In this document: one piece after another, positions 1-9,681 of the stretch
How the letters are laid out: every line of letters begins with the position of its first letter
Position numbering within the stretch: position 1 is the stretch's first letter
Assembly: GCA_002371615.1 (NCBI GenBank)
Contig: DFGA01000043.1
Coordinates: 51,724 to 115,723, forward strand
Source of the DNA: Lachnospiraceae bacterium UBA3762
GTDB taxonomy: Bacteria > Bacillota > Clostridia > Lachnospirales > Lachnospiraceae
Direction of reading: 5' to 3'
Length of the DNA stretch: 64,000 bases
Made by a program: the position numbers and the translations under genes
Notes under the pieces: model-generated
Told to the model about the DNA's origin: nothing
What the model saw: only the letters and a program-made list of their open reading frames with translations
Database searches by the model: none

Positions 1-12
1 AGGAGGCAGGTC

Positions 13-1125
13 GTGATGAATAATAAGAATCTGTTTGGCAAACCGGGATTTCAGACACTGCTTGCATCGGTACTATGTGCGATCTTCGGTATAATTCTCG
101 GGCTCATTATACTTCTTCTGATGAATCCGCAGCATGCTTTTGAGGGTATGTATGCCATCCTTCGGAACTTCTTTAAATATTCGAATAACTCGACAAATCT
201 GATGTACTACATGGGATCCACCCTTGTAAAATCGGTTCCTGTTATTCTGTGTGCGGAAGCGATACTGTTTGCATACAAAACCGGACTCTTTAATATAGGA
301 GCTGCCGGTCAGTATACGGTAGGTATAATAGCTTCTCTATATACAGGTATCGCGCTTAAGTGGAACTGGTTTTTGTGCATACTTGCAGCAGTTCTTGCAG
401 CTGCACTGTGGGGCTTTATATGCGGCTTCTTCAAGGCATATTTTAATGTCAATGAGGTTATAGCAGGCATTATGCTTAACTGGATAGCACTTTATATATG
501 CAATATAATTCTCGGAAGTCCCGTATGCATGAACCAGACAAAATCGGAGACTTACAATGTTTCGGCACCGAGCATGCTTCCCGGCTTCTTAAGGGGACTG
601 TTCGGTAACAACAATTATATGACGATAGCAATTCCCATAACGATAGTGGTTGCGATAGCTATTTCGTTTGTCATTAATAAAACCACATTCGGATATGAAC
701 TTAAGGCAACGGGACACAGTAAGGATGCGGCAAAATATGCGGGTATGAATGCAAAACGGAATATAATACTCAGCCTTGTTATTTCCGGAGCGATAGCGGG
801 ACTTGCCGCTTCCCTTTACTATCTGACAGGCATAGAGCATTACAAGATCTCATCAAGTGTTCCGCAGATGGGATTTTCCGGCATCGCCGTGGCATTCCTC
901 GGAGGCCTTAATCCTATAGGAGCGATTTTTGCGGGACTGTTTGTTGAGTATATAACGCTTGGGGGACAGTACCTTAACACGAACTACTACAATCCGCAGG
1001 TTGCGGATCTGATGATAGCCATCATCATCTACCTGTGCGGATTCGTTCTGTTCTTCAAGAACATTCTTAACAGACGGATCATTGCAAAGTCCAGGATCAG
1101 CAGGGAAGGAGGTGTGATGAAATGA
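13..1125 (+). CDS. Nucleoside/simple-sugar ABC transporter permease (first subunit)
   Basis: This is an integral membrane subunit of a BMP-family (BmpA/NupOPQ-like) importer that carries nucleosides across the cytoplasmic membrane. About eight to ten hydrophobic segments are spread over 370 residues. The family signature GLFNIGAAGQ lies at residues 91-100 and EVIAGIMLNW at 148-157. An AGGAGG box at bases 1-6 serves either the GTG at 13 or the ATG at 16. A TGA in another frame at 14-16 may end the upstream gene, which by family habit would be the ATPase. The 3' end overlaps the next permease by four bases (ATGA), so the two are translationally coupled. The nearby deoC supports a nucleoside substrate; this is inference from context. 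Confidence 0.9.
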   Translation: MMNNKNLFGKPGFQTLLASVLCAIFGIILGLIILLLMNPQHAFEGMYAILRNFFKYSNNSTNLMYYMGSTLVKSVPVILCAEAILFAYKTGLFNIGAAGQYTVGIIASLYTGIALKWNWFLCILAAVLAAALWGFICGFFKAYFNVNEVIAGIMLNWIALYICNIILGSPVCMNQTKSETYNVSAPSMLPGFLRGLFGNNNYMTIAIPITIVVAIAISFVINKTTFGYELKATGHSKDAAKYAGMNAKRNIILSLVISGAIAGLAASLYYLTGIEHYKISSSVPQMGFSGIAVAFLGGLNPIGAIFAGLFVEYITLGGQYLNTNYYNPQVADLMIAIIIYLCGFVLFFKNILNRRIIAKSRISREGGVMK

Positions 1126-2066
1126 TCTTACTTCTTCAATACACACTCATCTTTTCGGCGGTACTTATACTTGTAGCACTTGGCGGAATGTTTTCCGAGA
1201 GAAGCGGTATAATCAATCTCGGACTTGAAGGTATTATGGTATTTGGTGCCATGAGCGGAGCGATCGTTATGGTCCTTCTGCCTGCCGGAACATCGAAGTT
1301 TACTATCGTATTTCTTACGTTCCTTGCTTCCGCGGCTGCCGGAATGATATCATCGCTCCTTATCGCGGTCGCATGTATTAATTTCAACGCAGACCAGACG
1401 CTTATCGGAACCGCTGTTAATATGCTTGCTACGGCAGCAGCCACGGTTATCATCAAGGCATTTAACACGTCAAGATCAAACGGTACCGACTTTTCCGCAA
1501 AGCTTGATTATGTTATGCCGCAAAAAGCATTTATATTTAATATCGGAAGCCTGCAGCTTAGCTGGTTCGTTGTGGTGGCTTTGGTGCTTCTTGTCATCGC
1601 AACCGTATTTTTCTATAAGACAAAGCTTGCTCTTCGTATGAGAGCCTGCGGCGAATATCCTCAGGCGGCCAATTCCGTAGGTATCAATGTATATGCCATG
1701 AGGTACTGCGGAGTGCTGATGTCCGGTTTTCTGGCAGGGATCGGAGGCATCATATATATTGCTGCCGCAAACTCAACGTGGCATTTTGATTACGGTGTTG
1801 CCGGAGCCGGATTCCTTGCACTTGCGGTTATGATATTCGGTCAGTGGAAGCCGGAGAGGATCGCGGGAGCGGCAATACTCTTTGCGGTATTTCGTTCGCT
1901 TTCAAATGTTTACATGGGAATTGATTTTCTGCATACCCTTCCGATATCGGGTACGGTATATAACATAATGCCTTACGTAATTTCGCTGCTTGTACTTGCG
2001 TTTACGTCCGGTAACTCGCGTGCACCGAAGGCAGAGGGAATACCTTACGATAAGGGACAGCGATAA
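1122..2066 (+). CDS. Nucleoside/simple-sugar ABC transporter permease (second subunit)
   Basis: This is the partner permease of the preceding gene, forming the heterodimeric channel of a nucleoside-type importer. It is shorter (314 residues), as usual for the second subunit of the NupP/NupQ pair, and carries the typical INLGLEG motif at residues 31-37 after the first membrane helix. A strong AAGGAGGTG ribosome site lies inside the end of the upstream gene. The solute-binding lipoprotein and the ATPase are not in the window; they probably lie upstream. deoC follows after 29 bases, consistent with one transcription unit for uptake and breakdown of deoxynucleosides. Confidence 0.9.
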   Translation: MILLLQYTLIFSAVLILVALGGMFSERSGIINLGLEGIMVFGAMSGAIVMVLLPAGTSKFTIVFLTFLASAAAGMISSLLIAVACINFNADQTLIGTAVNMLATAAATVIIKAFNTSRSNGTDFSAKLDYVMPQKAFIFNIGSLQLSWFVVVALVLLVIATVFFYKTKLALRMRACGEYPQAANSVGINVYAMRYCGVLMSGFLAGIGGIIYIAAANSTWHFDYGVAGAGFLALAVMIFGQWKPERIAGAAILFAVFRSLSNVYMGIDFLHTLPISGTVYNIMPYVISLLVLAFTSGNSRAPKAEGIPYDKGQR

Positions 2067-2095
2067 ATAAGGTTTAAAACTGAAAGGGAAAAATC

Positions 2096-2746
2096 ATGGA
2101 TATAAAGGAAATTTTGAATCATTGCGATCATACATTATTAAAACAGGAAGCAACATGGGATCAGATCCGGGAGATCGCCGATGATGCCATTAAATACAAT
2201 ACTGCTTCGATATGCATTCCTCCGTGTTATATTAAGAGGGCCAAAGAATACGTGGGGGATAAGGTTAAGCTTTGTACCGTTATCGGATTCCCGAACGGAA
2301 ACGAGACATCCGCAACCAAGGTGTTCGAAACAAAAGATGCCATCGAAAACGGTGCCGATGAAATTGATATGGTCATTAATATCGGAGAATTGAAGGCGAA
2401 GAACTATGATTATGTGCTGGATGAGATTTGCAGGATCAAAGAGGCATGCGGCGGAAGAATTCTGAAAGTGATTATCGAAACATGCCTGCTTACGGATGAT
2501 GAAAAGATCAAAATGTGTGAACTTGTTACCGAAGCAGGTGCCGACTATATCAAAACATCAACGGGATTCTCGACGGCGGGTGCGACCTTTGAGGATGTTG
2601 AGCTTTTTGCAGCCCATGTTGGACCGAACGTTAAGATCAAGGCTGCAGGCGGAATAGGCAGCATAGCCGATGCCGAGAAGTTTATGGCACTCGGTGCGGA
2701 CCGCCTCGGGACAAGCAGAATAGTTAAGATCGTAAAAGATAATTAA
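2096..2746 (+). CDS. deoC: Deoxyribose-phosphate aldolase
   Basis: A class I aldolase that cleaves 2-deoxyribose-5-phosphate to glyceraldehyde-3-phosphate and acetaldehyde in the cytoplasm, the last step of deoxynucleoside catabolism. At 216 residues it has the usual length of bacterial DeoC. The Schiff-base lysine is K153 in YIKTSTGF (151-158), the proton-relay lysine is K182 in KIKAAGG, and D91 sits in the DMVINIG strand. An AAAGGGA ribosome site precedes the ATG. It directly follows the two nucleoside permeases, which fits a nucleoside salvage operon. No terminator is obvious behind it. Confidence 0.96.
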   Translation: MDIKEILNHCDHTLLKQEATWDQIREIADDAIKYNTASICIPPCYIKRAKEYVGDKVKLCTVIGFPNGNETSATKVFETKDAIENGADEIDMVINIGELKAKNYDYVLDEICRIKEACGGRILKVIIETCLLTDDEKIKMCELVTEAGADYIKTSTGFSTAGATFEDVELFAAHVGPNVKIKAAGGIGSIADAEKFMALGADRLGTSRIVKIVKDN

Positions 2747-2755
2747 TTCAATTGA

Positions 2756-2784
2756 CAAATCAAATTCGATTATATATATTATCA
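2756..2784 (+). promoter_or_regulatory. Sigma-A-type promoter for the beta-mannosidase gene
   Basis: TTGACA at 2756-2761 and TATATT at 2779-2784 are separated by 17 bases, a near-ideal vegetative promoter in the 128-base gap between deoC and the glycosidase. It implies that the mannosidase starts its own transcript. Confidence 0.65.
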
Positions 2785-2874
2785 TTAAGCAATAAAGTGC
2801 AATTCCTGCACGGTTCTTTATATTCTTTTGATTAATTCCCTAGATGAAACAGCAGGATATTTGAGGTTGATCGA

Positions 2875-5370
2875 ATGATTTTTCAGACATTAAACGGCAA
2901 GTGGGTCATGAATGAGAGAGGCTCGGAGGCTTTTGTTGAAGCACAGGTTCCGGGCTCGGTCCTCTCTGCCCTTCTTGTGGGACACAGGACGAGCGATCCC
3001 TTCTTCGGTATGAATGAGGAAGAAGCAAGGGAACTGTTCAGAAAAGATTATTTTTTCTCGACAGAGTTTGAACTGCTCCCCGAGCTGTTTGAGCAGGAGA
3101 AGATCGTTCTTTGCTGTAAGGGAATAGATACGCTTGCCCGTGTATATATCAACAATATGCTTGCCGGGACATGCGACAATATGCACAGGACATACAATTT
3201 TGATGTGAAGCAGTTTCTTCATCCGGGCATCAATATGATCATGGTAGAGCTGCTCTCGCCGATAGCCTATGTGGAAAATCGCATGCCGACCACAAACAAG
3301 GAGATAAACTACACCCCCGAAGGATCAACACGTGGCGCGCAGTATCTTCGTAAAGCACACTGCATGTTCGGATGGGACTGGGCGGCCAATATTCCCGATT
3401 GCGGGATATGGCGAAGCATCGATCTTATCGGATACAGTCTCATAAGGCTTGACGACGTACTTATTACACAGAAGCATGACAAGAAGAAAGTTACCCTTGA
3501 TATCAATGTCAGGGCGGAACTGCTTCGCAAGGATCATTACATCATTCAGGCGGAACTTGTTACACCGGACGGAAAAGTTTCCGCGATAACGGAGACGCTT
3601 ACGGAAGATTCCGTAACGCTTTCGATGGAGATCGATAACCCCAAATTATGGTGGCCCCGGGGATTCGGAGACCAGCCGCTGTATACGGTCAGTGTATTTG
3701 CACTTGATATGAACGGTAATCAGTGGGATTCCAAGTCATACAGGATAGGGCTTAGGACAATGGCCGTCTCAACAGACAAGGACGAGTTCGGTAAAGAATT
3801 CTGCTTTGTTGTAAATGGTATCAGGATATTCTCAATGGGTGCCAATTACGTTCCGGAGGATACGATATATTCGTTTATTACGAAAGAGAAGATAGATTAT
3901 CTGTTAAAATCAGCCGTTAAGTGTAATTTCAACACTATCCGTGTGTGGGGAGGAGGATACTATCCTTCCGACACATTCTATGATCTGTGCGATGAATACG
4001 GACTGATCGTATGGCAGGATATGATGTTTGCGTGCAACATCTATGACCTGACGGATGATTTTGCCAAGAGTATTACCGCCGAAGCCGAGGATAACATCAA
4101 GAGGCTCCGTCACCACGCCTGTCTCGGCCTTATATGCGGTAACAACGAGATGGAAGAAGCCTGGGTTGAATGGGACAGCTTCAAGGGTCATTCCGAGGAG
4201 CTTCGCAGGGATTATTTGAGAATGTTCGAGGATATCATTCCCGGGATCGCCAAAGAGGTTGCTCCGCAGGTATTCTACTGGCCGTCATCTCCTTCATCGG
4301 GCGGACGATTTGACAAGCCCTCCGATGAGACAAGAGGGGATGCACACTTCTGGGATGTATGGCATGGCCTCAAAGATTTTGAGGAATACGACAATCATAA
4401 TATGCGGTTTGTATCGGAGTTCGGATTCCAGTCGTTTCCGTCTATCAAGACTGTCAAGACATTTACGAACGATGAAGACAGAAATATCTTTTCCAAAGTC
4501 ATGGAGAATCACCAGAAGAACAAAGACGCGAACGGCAAGATCATATTCTATCTGTCACATAATTTCCTGTTCCCCAAGGATTTTGAGAGCACTCTGTATC
4601 TGACACAGATCCTGCAGGCGGTTGCGGTTAAGCACGGAGTCGAGCACTGGAGGAGAAACAGGGGATGTACGATGGGAACGCTCTTCTGGCAGCTTAACGA
4701 CAGCTGGCCGGTTGCTTCATGGTCAAGTATCGATTATTTCGGAAGGTGGAAGCCTCTCCAGTATTTTTCCAAGTATTTCTTTGCCCAGATCGCAGGATCA
4801 ATAGAGCGGCACGGCAATGTTATTAGTCCGTATATAGTTAACGAGACACGGGATTTCGAGACAAGAAGAGTCAGACTCTCTCTCCAGACTATGGAGTTTC
4901 GTCTCCTTCATGAGCAGGAATTTGAAGTGGATCTGTCCCCGTTCTCGGCCATGAAGGTTTGCGAGATCGATTACAGCGATCTTATTGCCGGTATTGAGAA
5001 CAGCGTATTTGTGGAGGCGGAGTTCCTTGATGAGGACGGAAATATCCAGTCTACGGAGATAGATGTTTTCGTTAAATACAAATACCTGAATCTTGAAGGA
5101 AGTTCAATATCATATTCCGTTATCGAACTTGCAGACGAATATGTGATCAGAATGATGTCAGGCGGATTTGCCGCATTCGTTGAACTTGATCTTCTGCAGG
5201 CGGATGCGATATTCTCTGATAACTATTTCCATTTGACGAGTAAGCGGGAGAAGACGGTAAGACTCAAAAAGAGTGATATCCGTTATCTGGATCCGAATGT
5301 TTCGGAGATACAGAACAGATATGAACTTGAACAGCAGCTCGTTATCAGAACACTGAAGGATACTTTCTAA
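2875..5370 (+). CDS. Beta-mannosidase, glycoside hydrolase family 2
   Basis: An 831-residue GH2 enzyme that hydrolyses terminal beta-1,4-mannose from manno-oligosaccharides or N-glycan cores. The jelly-roll sugar-binding domain is N-terminal (about 1-170), followed by an Ig-like domain and the TIM barrel (about 290-620). The predicted acid/base is E425 in CGNNEMEEAW and the nucleophile E515 in VSEFGFQS. There is no signal peptide, so it is cytoplasmic and would act on imported oligosaccharides. Length and motif spacing match bacterial beta-mannosidases. The start is supported by a GAGG box nine bases upstream. Confidence 0.92.
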   Translation: MIFQTLNGKWVMNERGSEAFVEAQVPGSVLSALLVGHRTSDPFFGMNEEEARELFRKDYFFSTEFELLPELFEQEKIVLCCKGIDTLARVYINNMLAGTCDNMHRTYNFDVKQFLHPGINMIMVELLSPIAYVENRMPTTNKEINYTPEGSTRGAQYLRKAHCMFGWDWAANIPDCGIWRSIDLIGYSLIRLDDVLITQKHDKKKVTLDINVRAELLRKDHYIIQAELVTPDGKVSAITETLTEDSVTLSMEIDNPKLWWPRGFGDQPLYTVSVFALDMNGNQWDSKSYRIGLRTMAVSTDKDEFGKEFCFVVNGIRIFSMGANYVPEDTIYSFITKEKIDYLLKSAVKCNFNTIRVWGGGYYPSDTFYDLCDEYGLIVWQDMMFACNIYDLTDDFAKSITAEAEDNIKRLRHHACLGLICGNNEMEEAWVEWDSFKGHSEELRRDYLRMFEDIIPGIAKEVAPQVFYWPSSPSSGGRFDKPSDETRGDAHFWDVWHGLKDFEEYDNHNMRFVSEFGFQSFPSIKTVKTFTNDEDRNIFSKVMENHQKNKDANGKIIFYLSHNFLFPKDFESTLYLTQILQAVAVKHGVEHWRRNRGCTMGTLFWQLNDSWPVASWSSIDYFGRWKPLQYFSKYFFAQIAGSIERHGNVISPYIVNETRDFETRRVRLSLQTMEFRLLHEQEFEVDLSPFSAMKVCEIDYSDLIAGIENSVFVEAEFLDEDGNIQSTEIDVFVKYKYLNLEGSSISYSVIELADEYVIRMMSGGFAAFVELDLLQADAIFSDNYFHLTSKREKTVRLKKSDIRYLDPNVSEIQNRYELEQQLVIRTLKDTF

Positions 5371-5547
5371 ATGCAATTACCTAACGATCCGGCAATGCTT
5401 CTTAGCTTTGTCAATCTGAAACTTCGTGATTATTATAAGAGTCTTGATGAAATGTGCGAAGATCTTGGCGTCGACCGGCAGGATATAGAGAGCAGGCTTG
5501 CTGCGATCGATTACGAATATGACAATTCACAAAACAGATTTGTATAG
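5371..5547 (+). CDS. DUF4250 domain small protein
   Basis: A 58-residue protein beginning MQLPNDPAMLLSFVN, the conserved opening of the DUF4250 family of Clostridia. The ATG follows the mannosidase stop codon directly, so the two genes are probably co-translated. It has no signal or membrane segment; the body is charged, helical and ends DYEYDNSQNRFV, also typical of the family. Function is unknown. It converges on the DUF4364 gene with a single base between stops. Confidence 0.85.
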   Translation: MQLPNDPAMLLSFVNLKLRDYYKSLDEMCEDLGVDRQDIESRLAAIDYEYDNSQNRFV

Positions 5548-5548
5548 G

Positions 5549-6061
5549 TCACAAAAGATTTTCGAGAATGAAAGAATATATATCGGATGATTTTTCACGC
5601 CAGTGTTCGCATATATTCTGTGCGGATTCCTCGGTAGGCATATTGATCCTGATATTGATAAGATCCTCGGATTTCTCCCTGGCCGAAAGGTCGGCAATAT
5701 AGTCGCCGTTCGCGCTCCGGTAGTAGTTTGTCATTACCGACACCCTGTTGGAGATTTCGAAGCGGTTGTCTTCAAAATATGAGTTGATATCGTTTCTGAT
5801 ACCTTCCGAGATACGGTTTTGGAAAAATGTGAGAGTATCCCGTCCTTTATCGGTCAGTTTCAGAAAAGTTGTCGAATGGGTGGAAGACGATTCGATATAA
5901 CCGTCTTCGGTAAGCTCATAAGTTGCCTGCGTCAGTGTAAAATAGTTGGCGTATTCCTTTTCAAGGATAAAATCATAAACCTGGGCTTTGGTGATCGGAA
6001 AATCAACCTTGTCGAGCATATAAAGCACTATTAACTTGGTAAGGGTATGCGGTTCGGTCAT
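5549..6061 (-). CDS. DUF4364 family winged-helix-like protein
   Basis: A 170-residue protein of the Firmicutes DUF4364 family. The N-terminal 75 residues have the pattern of a winged helix (LTKLIVLYMLD, then ITKAQVYDFI, then ATYELTEDGYI), so a DNA-binding regulatory role is likely but unproven. The C-terminal half is mixed alpha/beta and ends in a helical FILENLL. The gene is divergent from rho, with 69 AT-rich bases between the starts that must hold both promoters. Confidence 0.8.
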   Translation of the reverse strand: MTEPHTLTKLIVLYMLDKVDFPITKAQVYDFILEKEYANYFTLTQATYELTEDGYIESSSTHSTTFLKLTDKGRDTLTFFQNRISEGIRNDINSYFEDNRFEISNRVSVMTNYYRSANGDYIADLSAREKSEDLINIRINMPTEESAQNICEHWREKSSDIYSFILENLL

Positions 6062-6130
6062 GGCTATATAATAATGATTATGGTTTAAAAAGTCAAAATA
6101 TTACATATTTGTTCTTATGAAGGAGGTTTT

Positions 6131-7546
6131 ATGACACGGGAAAAGTATGAATCATTATCACTTACGGCGCTCAAAGATATTGCAAAGGCTCGTAATATTA
6201 AGGGAATATCCCTTATGAAAAAAAGCGAACTTGTAGAATCGATGCTCTCCCTTGATGCAAGAGAGGCTGCGGCCAAAGCCGCAGAAGGTGCAGGAACTGC
6301 CAAGAGCAGTGAAAATGCCTCAAAGCCGGAAGACGGAGAAGGCTCGAAGAAATCATCCGATGATGACAGAAGAACAGCAGTCGGCGAAGAATCCGAACTT
6401 TCGGAAGAGAAGAAACTTCTTGATTCCGGTGAGGAGGCAAGGGGTATCCTGGAGGTAATGAGCGACGGATACGGGTTTATCAGAAGCGAGAATTATCTTC
6501 CGGGAGATGATGATGTATACGTTGCACCGAGCCAGATCAGAAGATTCGGACTCAAAACAGGTGATATCATTGTCGGTAATATGAGAGTCAAGAATCCGAA
6601 CGATAAATTCGGAGCACTTCTTTTTGTTAAGACTATTAACGGACTTGTTCCTTCAGAGGCATGTAAACGTAAGAATTTCGAAGATCTGACCCCTATATTT
6701 CCGGATGAAAAGCTTAAGCTTGAGACACCCGGGGGAAGTATCGCGATGCGTATCATGGATATGATGTGCCCGGTAGGTAAGGGACAAAGAGGTATGATCG
6801 TATCACCTCCCAAGGCAGGTAAGACGACACTTCTTAAAGATGTAGCCAAGTCCATAACCAGGAACAATCCCGAGATGCATCTTCTGATACTTCTTATAGA
6901 TGAGCGTCCCGAGGAAGTTACCGATATCAAGGAATCAATAGAAGGCGAGCAGGTAGAAGTTATTTACTCGACTTTCGATGAACTTCCGGAGCATCACAAG
7001 AGAGTATCCGAGATGGTAATAGAACGTGCCAAGAGGCTTGTTGAACATGGGGAGGATGTGACAATACTGCTTGACTCCATAACAAGACTTACAAGAGCAT
7101 ATAACCTGACGGTACAGCCAAGCGGACGTACACTTTCGGGCGGACTGGATCCCGCGGCTCTTCATATGCCTAAGAGATTTTTCGGTGCGGCACGAAATAT
7201 GCGTGAGGGCGGAAGCCTTACGATACTTGCAACTGCCCTTATCGATACGGGCTCCAAGATGGATGATGTAGTTTACGAGGAATTCAAAGGTACCGGTAAC
7301 ATGGAGATGGTGCTTGACAGAAAACTTTCCGAGAAGAGAGTGTTCCCTGCAATCGACATTCCCAAGTCCGGAACCAGACGTGATGATCTGCTTCTCGAGC
7401 CTTACGAACTCGAAGCCATCAACATGCTCCGTAAAGCATTTAACGGCCTCAAGCCCGAAGAAGCTGTTGAGAAGTGCCTCAATATATTCGTAGACACCAA
7501 GAATAATGTAGAATTCATCGAGATGATTAAGAAAATCAGGATTTGA
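6131..7546 (+). CDS. rho: Transcription termination factor Rho
   Basis: A hexameric RNA-dependent ATPase/helicase that releases transcripts. The SAP-like Rho_N domain covers about residues 1-45. A charged, low-complexity insert of about 55 residues (45-100), common in Clostridia and Actinobacteria Rho, follows. The cold-shock-type RNA-binding domain begins with GILEVMSDGYGFIR (105-118). The P-loop is SPPKAGKTT at 225-233 and the Walker B region is ILLDSITR near 305. The start has a full AAGGAGGTT ribosome site. No good intrinsic terminator follows; a 7-bp GGCAGGA/TCCTGCC stem occurs after the stop but lacks a T run. Confidence 0.98.
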   Translation: MTREKYESLSLTALKDIAKARNIKGISLMKKSELVESMLSLDAREAAAKAAEGAGTAKSSENASKPEDGEGSKKSSDDDRRTAVGEESELSEEKKLLDSGEEARGILEVMSDGYGFIRSENYLPGDDDVYVAPSQIRRFGLKTGDIIVGNMRVKNPNDKFGALLFVKTINGLVPSEACKRKNFEDLTPIFPDEKLKLETPGGSIAMRIMDMMCPVGKGQRGMIVSPPKAGKTTLLKDVAKSITRNNPEMHLLILLIDERPEEVTDIKESIEGEQVEVIYSTFDELPEHHKRVSEMVIERAKRLVEHGEDVTILLDSITRLTRAYNLTVQPSGRTLSGGLDPAALHMPKRFFGAARNMREGGSLTILATALIDTGSKMDDVVYEEFKGTGNMEMVLDRKLSEKRVFPAIDIPKSGTRRDDLLLEPYELEAINMLRKAFNGLKPEEAVEKCLNIFVDTKNNVEFIEMIKKIRI

Positions 7547-7605
7547 TATGGCAGGACTTGTCCTGCCAGCCGGAGCGGCGCTTGGGCGGAGTAAGTCTTA
7601 AGATC

Positions 7606-9477
7606 TTATTTCATTAACAGATATCCGTTCAATTCCACGTAACAGGGTTTATAATCTTTGTTCAAGTTAATGTCCGCACTTAATATATAAAGGCGGGCAT
7701 TTTCATCTATGTCAATCTTTGACAGGGAACATACGCGCTTTTGAAACTCATCCCATGTTATAGTGTTGTTATCGTGCTGAATCCCATATTCGGCGACTTT
7801 TTGGATGTAATCATCCAGATCCACAACTTCGTAACCTGCCACCGGCTGTGTGTTGTAATCCATTGAGTACTTCATATTAAGCTTTTTGCAGTCAACCGGA
7901 GCAGCGTCGGACCTTACCGCATTTTTGTCTGCTGTTATTCTGACGCTGATCATACGGTTGTATCCGGATATGTCTATACCGTCGGATGATTTTTCAATAT
8001 CTTCAAGCGAAGATGAAAATCCGCAATAACAGGTCGAGGAAGATGAGTAATCTAAGTTGTCGTCCCGCCCGCTTTCATGGTGGGAGGCATTGGATGCCAT
8101 CTCGCGCAGTGTAGAGACTGTCTTCTCATCAAGATCCGGGAAGTATTTTATGAGCCTGTCTTTTCCGTAGTCCATATCACCCAGGAAAGAATATGCGGCA
8201 TTTGCATGTATATATTCTTTGTCGGATATTTCGCTTCCTGCCTCGGCCTTTTTAATATATGAGTCAAGGGTACGTCTTGCAACGGTAGTGGATAAATCTT
8301 TGGCATTAACGCCGGGAATCAGCATTGTTATTATGATAAATGTAAGTATTATAAGCAGCAGATTCTGGCCGGGAACTTCTTTTTCGTGTATGCGTGTATA
8401 CGTATAATATGCGATATAAACTATCTCGAATATTATAAACGCAACCCCGAAATACCTCATTGGAGTGATACCGTACTGACTGATACGGACTATGATCGTA
8501 TAACACTGCATTAATATGAACGGAGCGAATATAAGCGGGCAGTTATATGCAAATTTCTGAAGGAATCCGGTTTCATCAAATGTTGTGCACATATAGGCTA
8601 TCGCAATGGTTATTACGAAAAGAGCCGTAAGGATCCCGTATACGGAGTTTGAAGGAACCGATCGGGTCACTACCAGCTTTATTATATAAATATAGATTAT
8701 TGCATAAGCTATAAGAGAGATAATAAGCATTACGTATCTGGTAAGCACCTGAATGAAGACATTTGCCTTCTCGTTCTGCCTGATAAGAGCGACTATGACT
8801 GCCGGAGCGTAGAATATTCCGTTTATAATCACAAGGATCGTGGGCAGATAGTTAATTGCATCATTAAAAAGCAGTACTTCGACTATAAGGGTCAGCAGAA
8901 GGACTCCGAGCTGTATCACACCGTATATTATCGATGTGAAGAAAATGGTCGAATACGCGTTTATCACATGATCATTGAAGGGCTGATGTATGTCATAACC
9001 GTATGAGAAGTATATTGCAAGAAGTAATGCCGATACGATAAGGCCGCCGAGTATTATAGCGATGCCTGCGGAGCCGATCCTGAAATACACAGACTCCATC
9101 GTGTTGAAGAATCTGTATATTATACTTGAAGAGCGCCCCTGCCTTCCGTCTACAAAAATGAATCCGAAGAACAGTGAGAGCACTCCCAAAAGTGCGAATA
9201 CGACCGTTTTTATCCTTGTTGACCAATCCGGTCGAATGCTTTCGAGACACAGGGAGAAAATCGCAAAGAAAAGCACGGACAGAGCGGTGTGAAGAAGCAG
9301 TGTCAGAAATAACGATAAAGATCCACCATCTCTGTAGTCCCGGACTGCCTCAATAAAAGTATACAGAGCAAACAGTCCCGTTGTTGCTGTTATAGATATT
9401 GCCGTGACAGGGTGTGTTGACATCAGCAGCTTAGGGTAAGAGAATGCTTTCTTCAGAATGCTTTTGAATTTATCCAT
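7606..9477 (-). CDS. DUF4153 family polytopic membrane protein
   Basis: A 623-residue protein with about twelve hydrophobic helices in the first 400 residues and a soluble C-terminal domain of about 220 residues, matching the DUF4153 architecture in Firmicutes. Function is unknown in the family. The C-terminal part carries a SSSSTCYCGFSSS stretch and ends in a mixed alpha/beta fold, probably outside the membrane. An AAAGG box lies nine bases before the ATG. It converges on rho and diverges from the HD-GYP gene, so it is a single-gene unit. Confidence 0.8.
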   Translation of the reverse strand: MDKFKSILKKAFSYPKLLMSTHPVTAISITATTGLFALYTFIEAVRDYRDGGSLSLFLTLLLHTALSVLFFAIFSLCLESIRPDWSTRIKTVVFALLGVLSLFFGFIFVDGRQGRSSSIIYRFFNTMESVYFRIGSAGIAIILGGLIVSALLLAIYFSYGYDIHQPFNDHVINAYSTIFFTSIIYGVIQLGVLLLTLIVEVLLFNDAINYLPTILVIINGIFYAPAVIVALIRQNEKANVFIQVLTRYVMLIISLIAYAIIYIYIIKLVVTRSVPSNSVYGILTALFVITIAIAYMCTTFDETGFLQKFAYNCPLIFAPFILMQCYTIIVRISQYGITPMRYFGVAFIIFEIVYIAYYTYTRIHEKEVPGQNLLLIILTFIIITMLIPGVNAKDLSTTVARRTLDSYIKKAEAGSEISDKEYIHANAAYSFLGDMDYGKDRLIKYFPDLDEKTVSTLREMASNASHHESGRDDNLDYSSSSTCYCGFSSSLEDIEKSSDGIDISGYNRMISVRITADKNAVRSDAAPVDCKKLNMKYSMDYNTQPVAGYEVVDLDDYIQKVAEYGIQHDNNTITWDEFQKRVCSLSKIDIDENARLYILSADINLNKDYKPCYVELNGYLLMK

Positions 9478-9590
9478 AACGTTTGCCTTTCATGTTTGCA
9501 GTATTCTTCTGATGGATTCAGATGCTCAAACATTATACTATATATGTGATAAAGTTCAAAGAATATTAACCTGAAAAGAGAATTATCATA

Positions 9591-9619
9591 TTGTTTTACG
9601 GGTTAAATGTCGATATAAT
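9591..9619 (+). promoter_or_regulatory. Sigma-A-type promoter for the HD-GYP gene
   Basis: TTGTTT at 9591-9596 and a perfect TATAAT at 9614-9619 are 17 bases apart, about 60 bases before the HD-GYP start. This lies in the 200-base divergent intergenic region. Confidence 0.65.
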
Positions 9620-9681
9620 ATCTGTTGCGTCATTTTGTAATTGTTGTAAAGTTTTCTGTGTAAATACCGGTGGAGGATTTA

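Noticed and set aside
7549..7567. Terminator behind rho
   Set aside because: The GGCAGGA/TCCTGCC stem is perfect but is followed by AGCCGG and no T run; not reported as a terminator.
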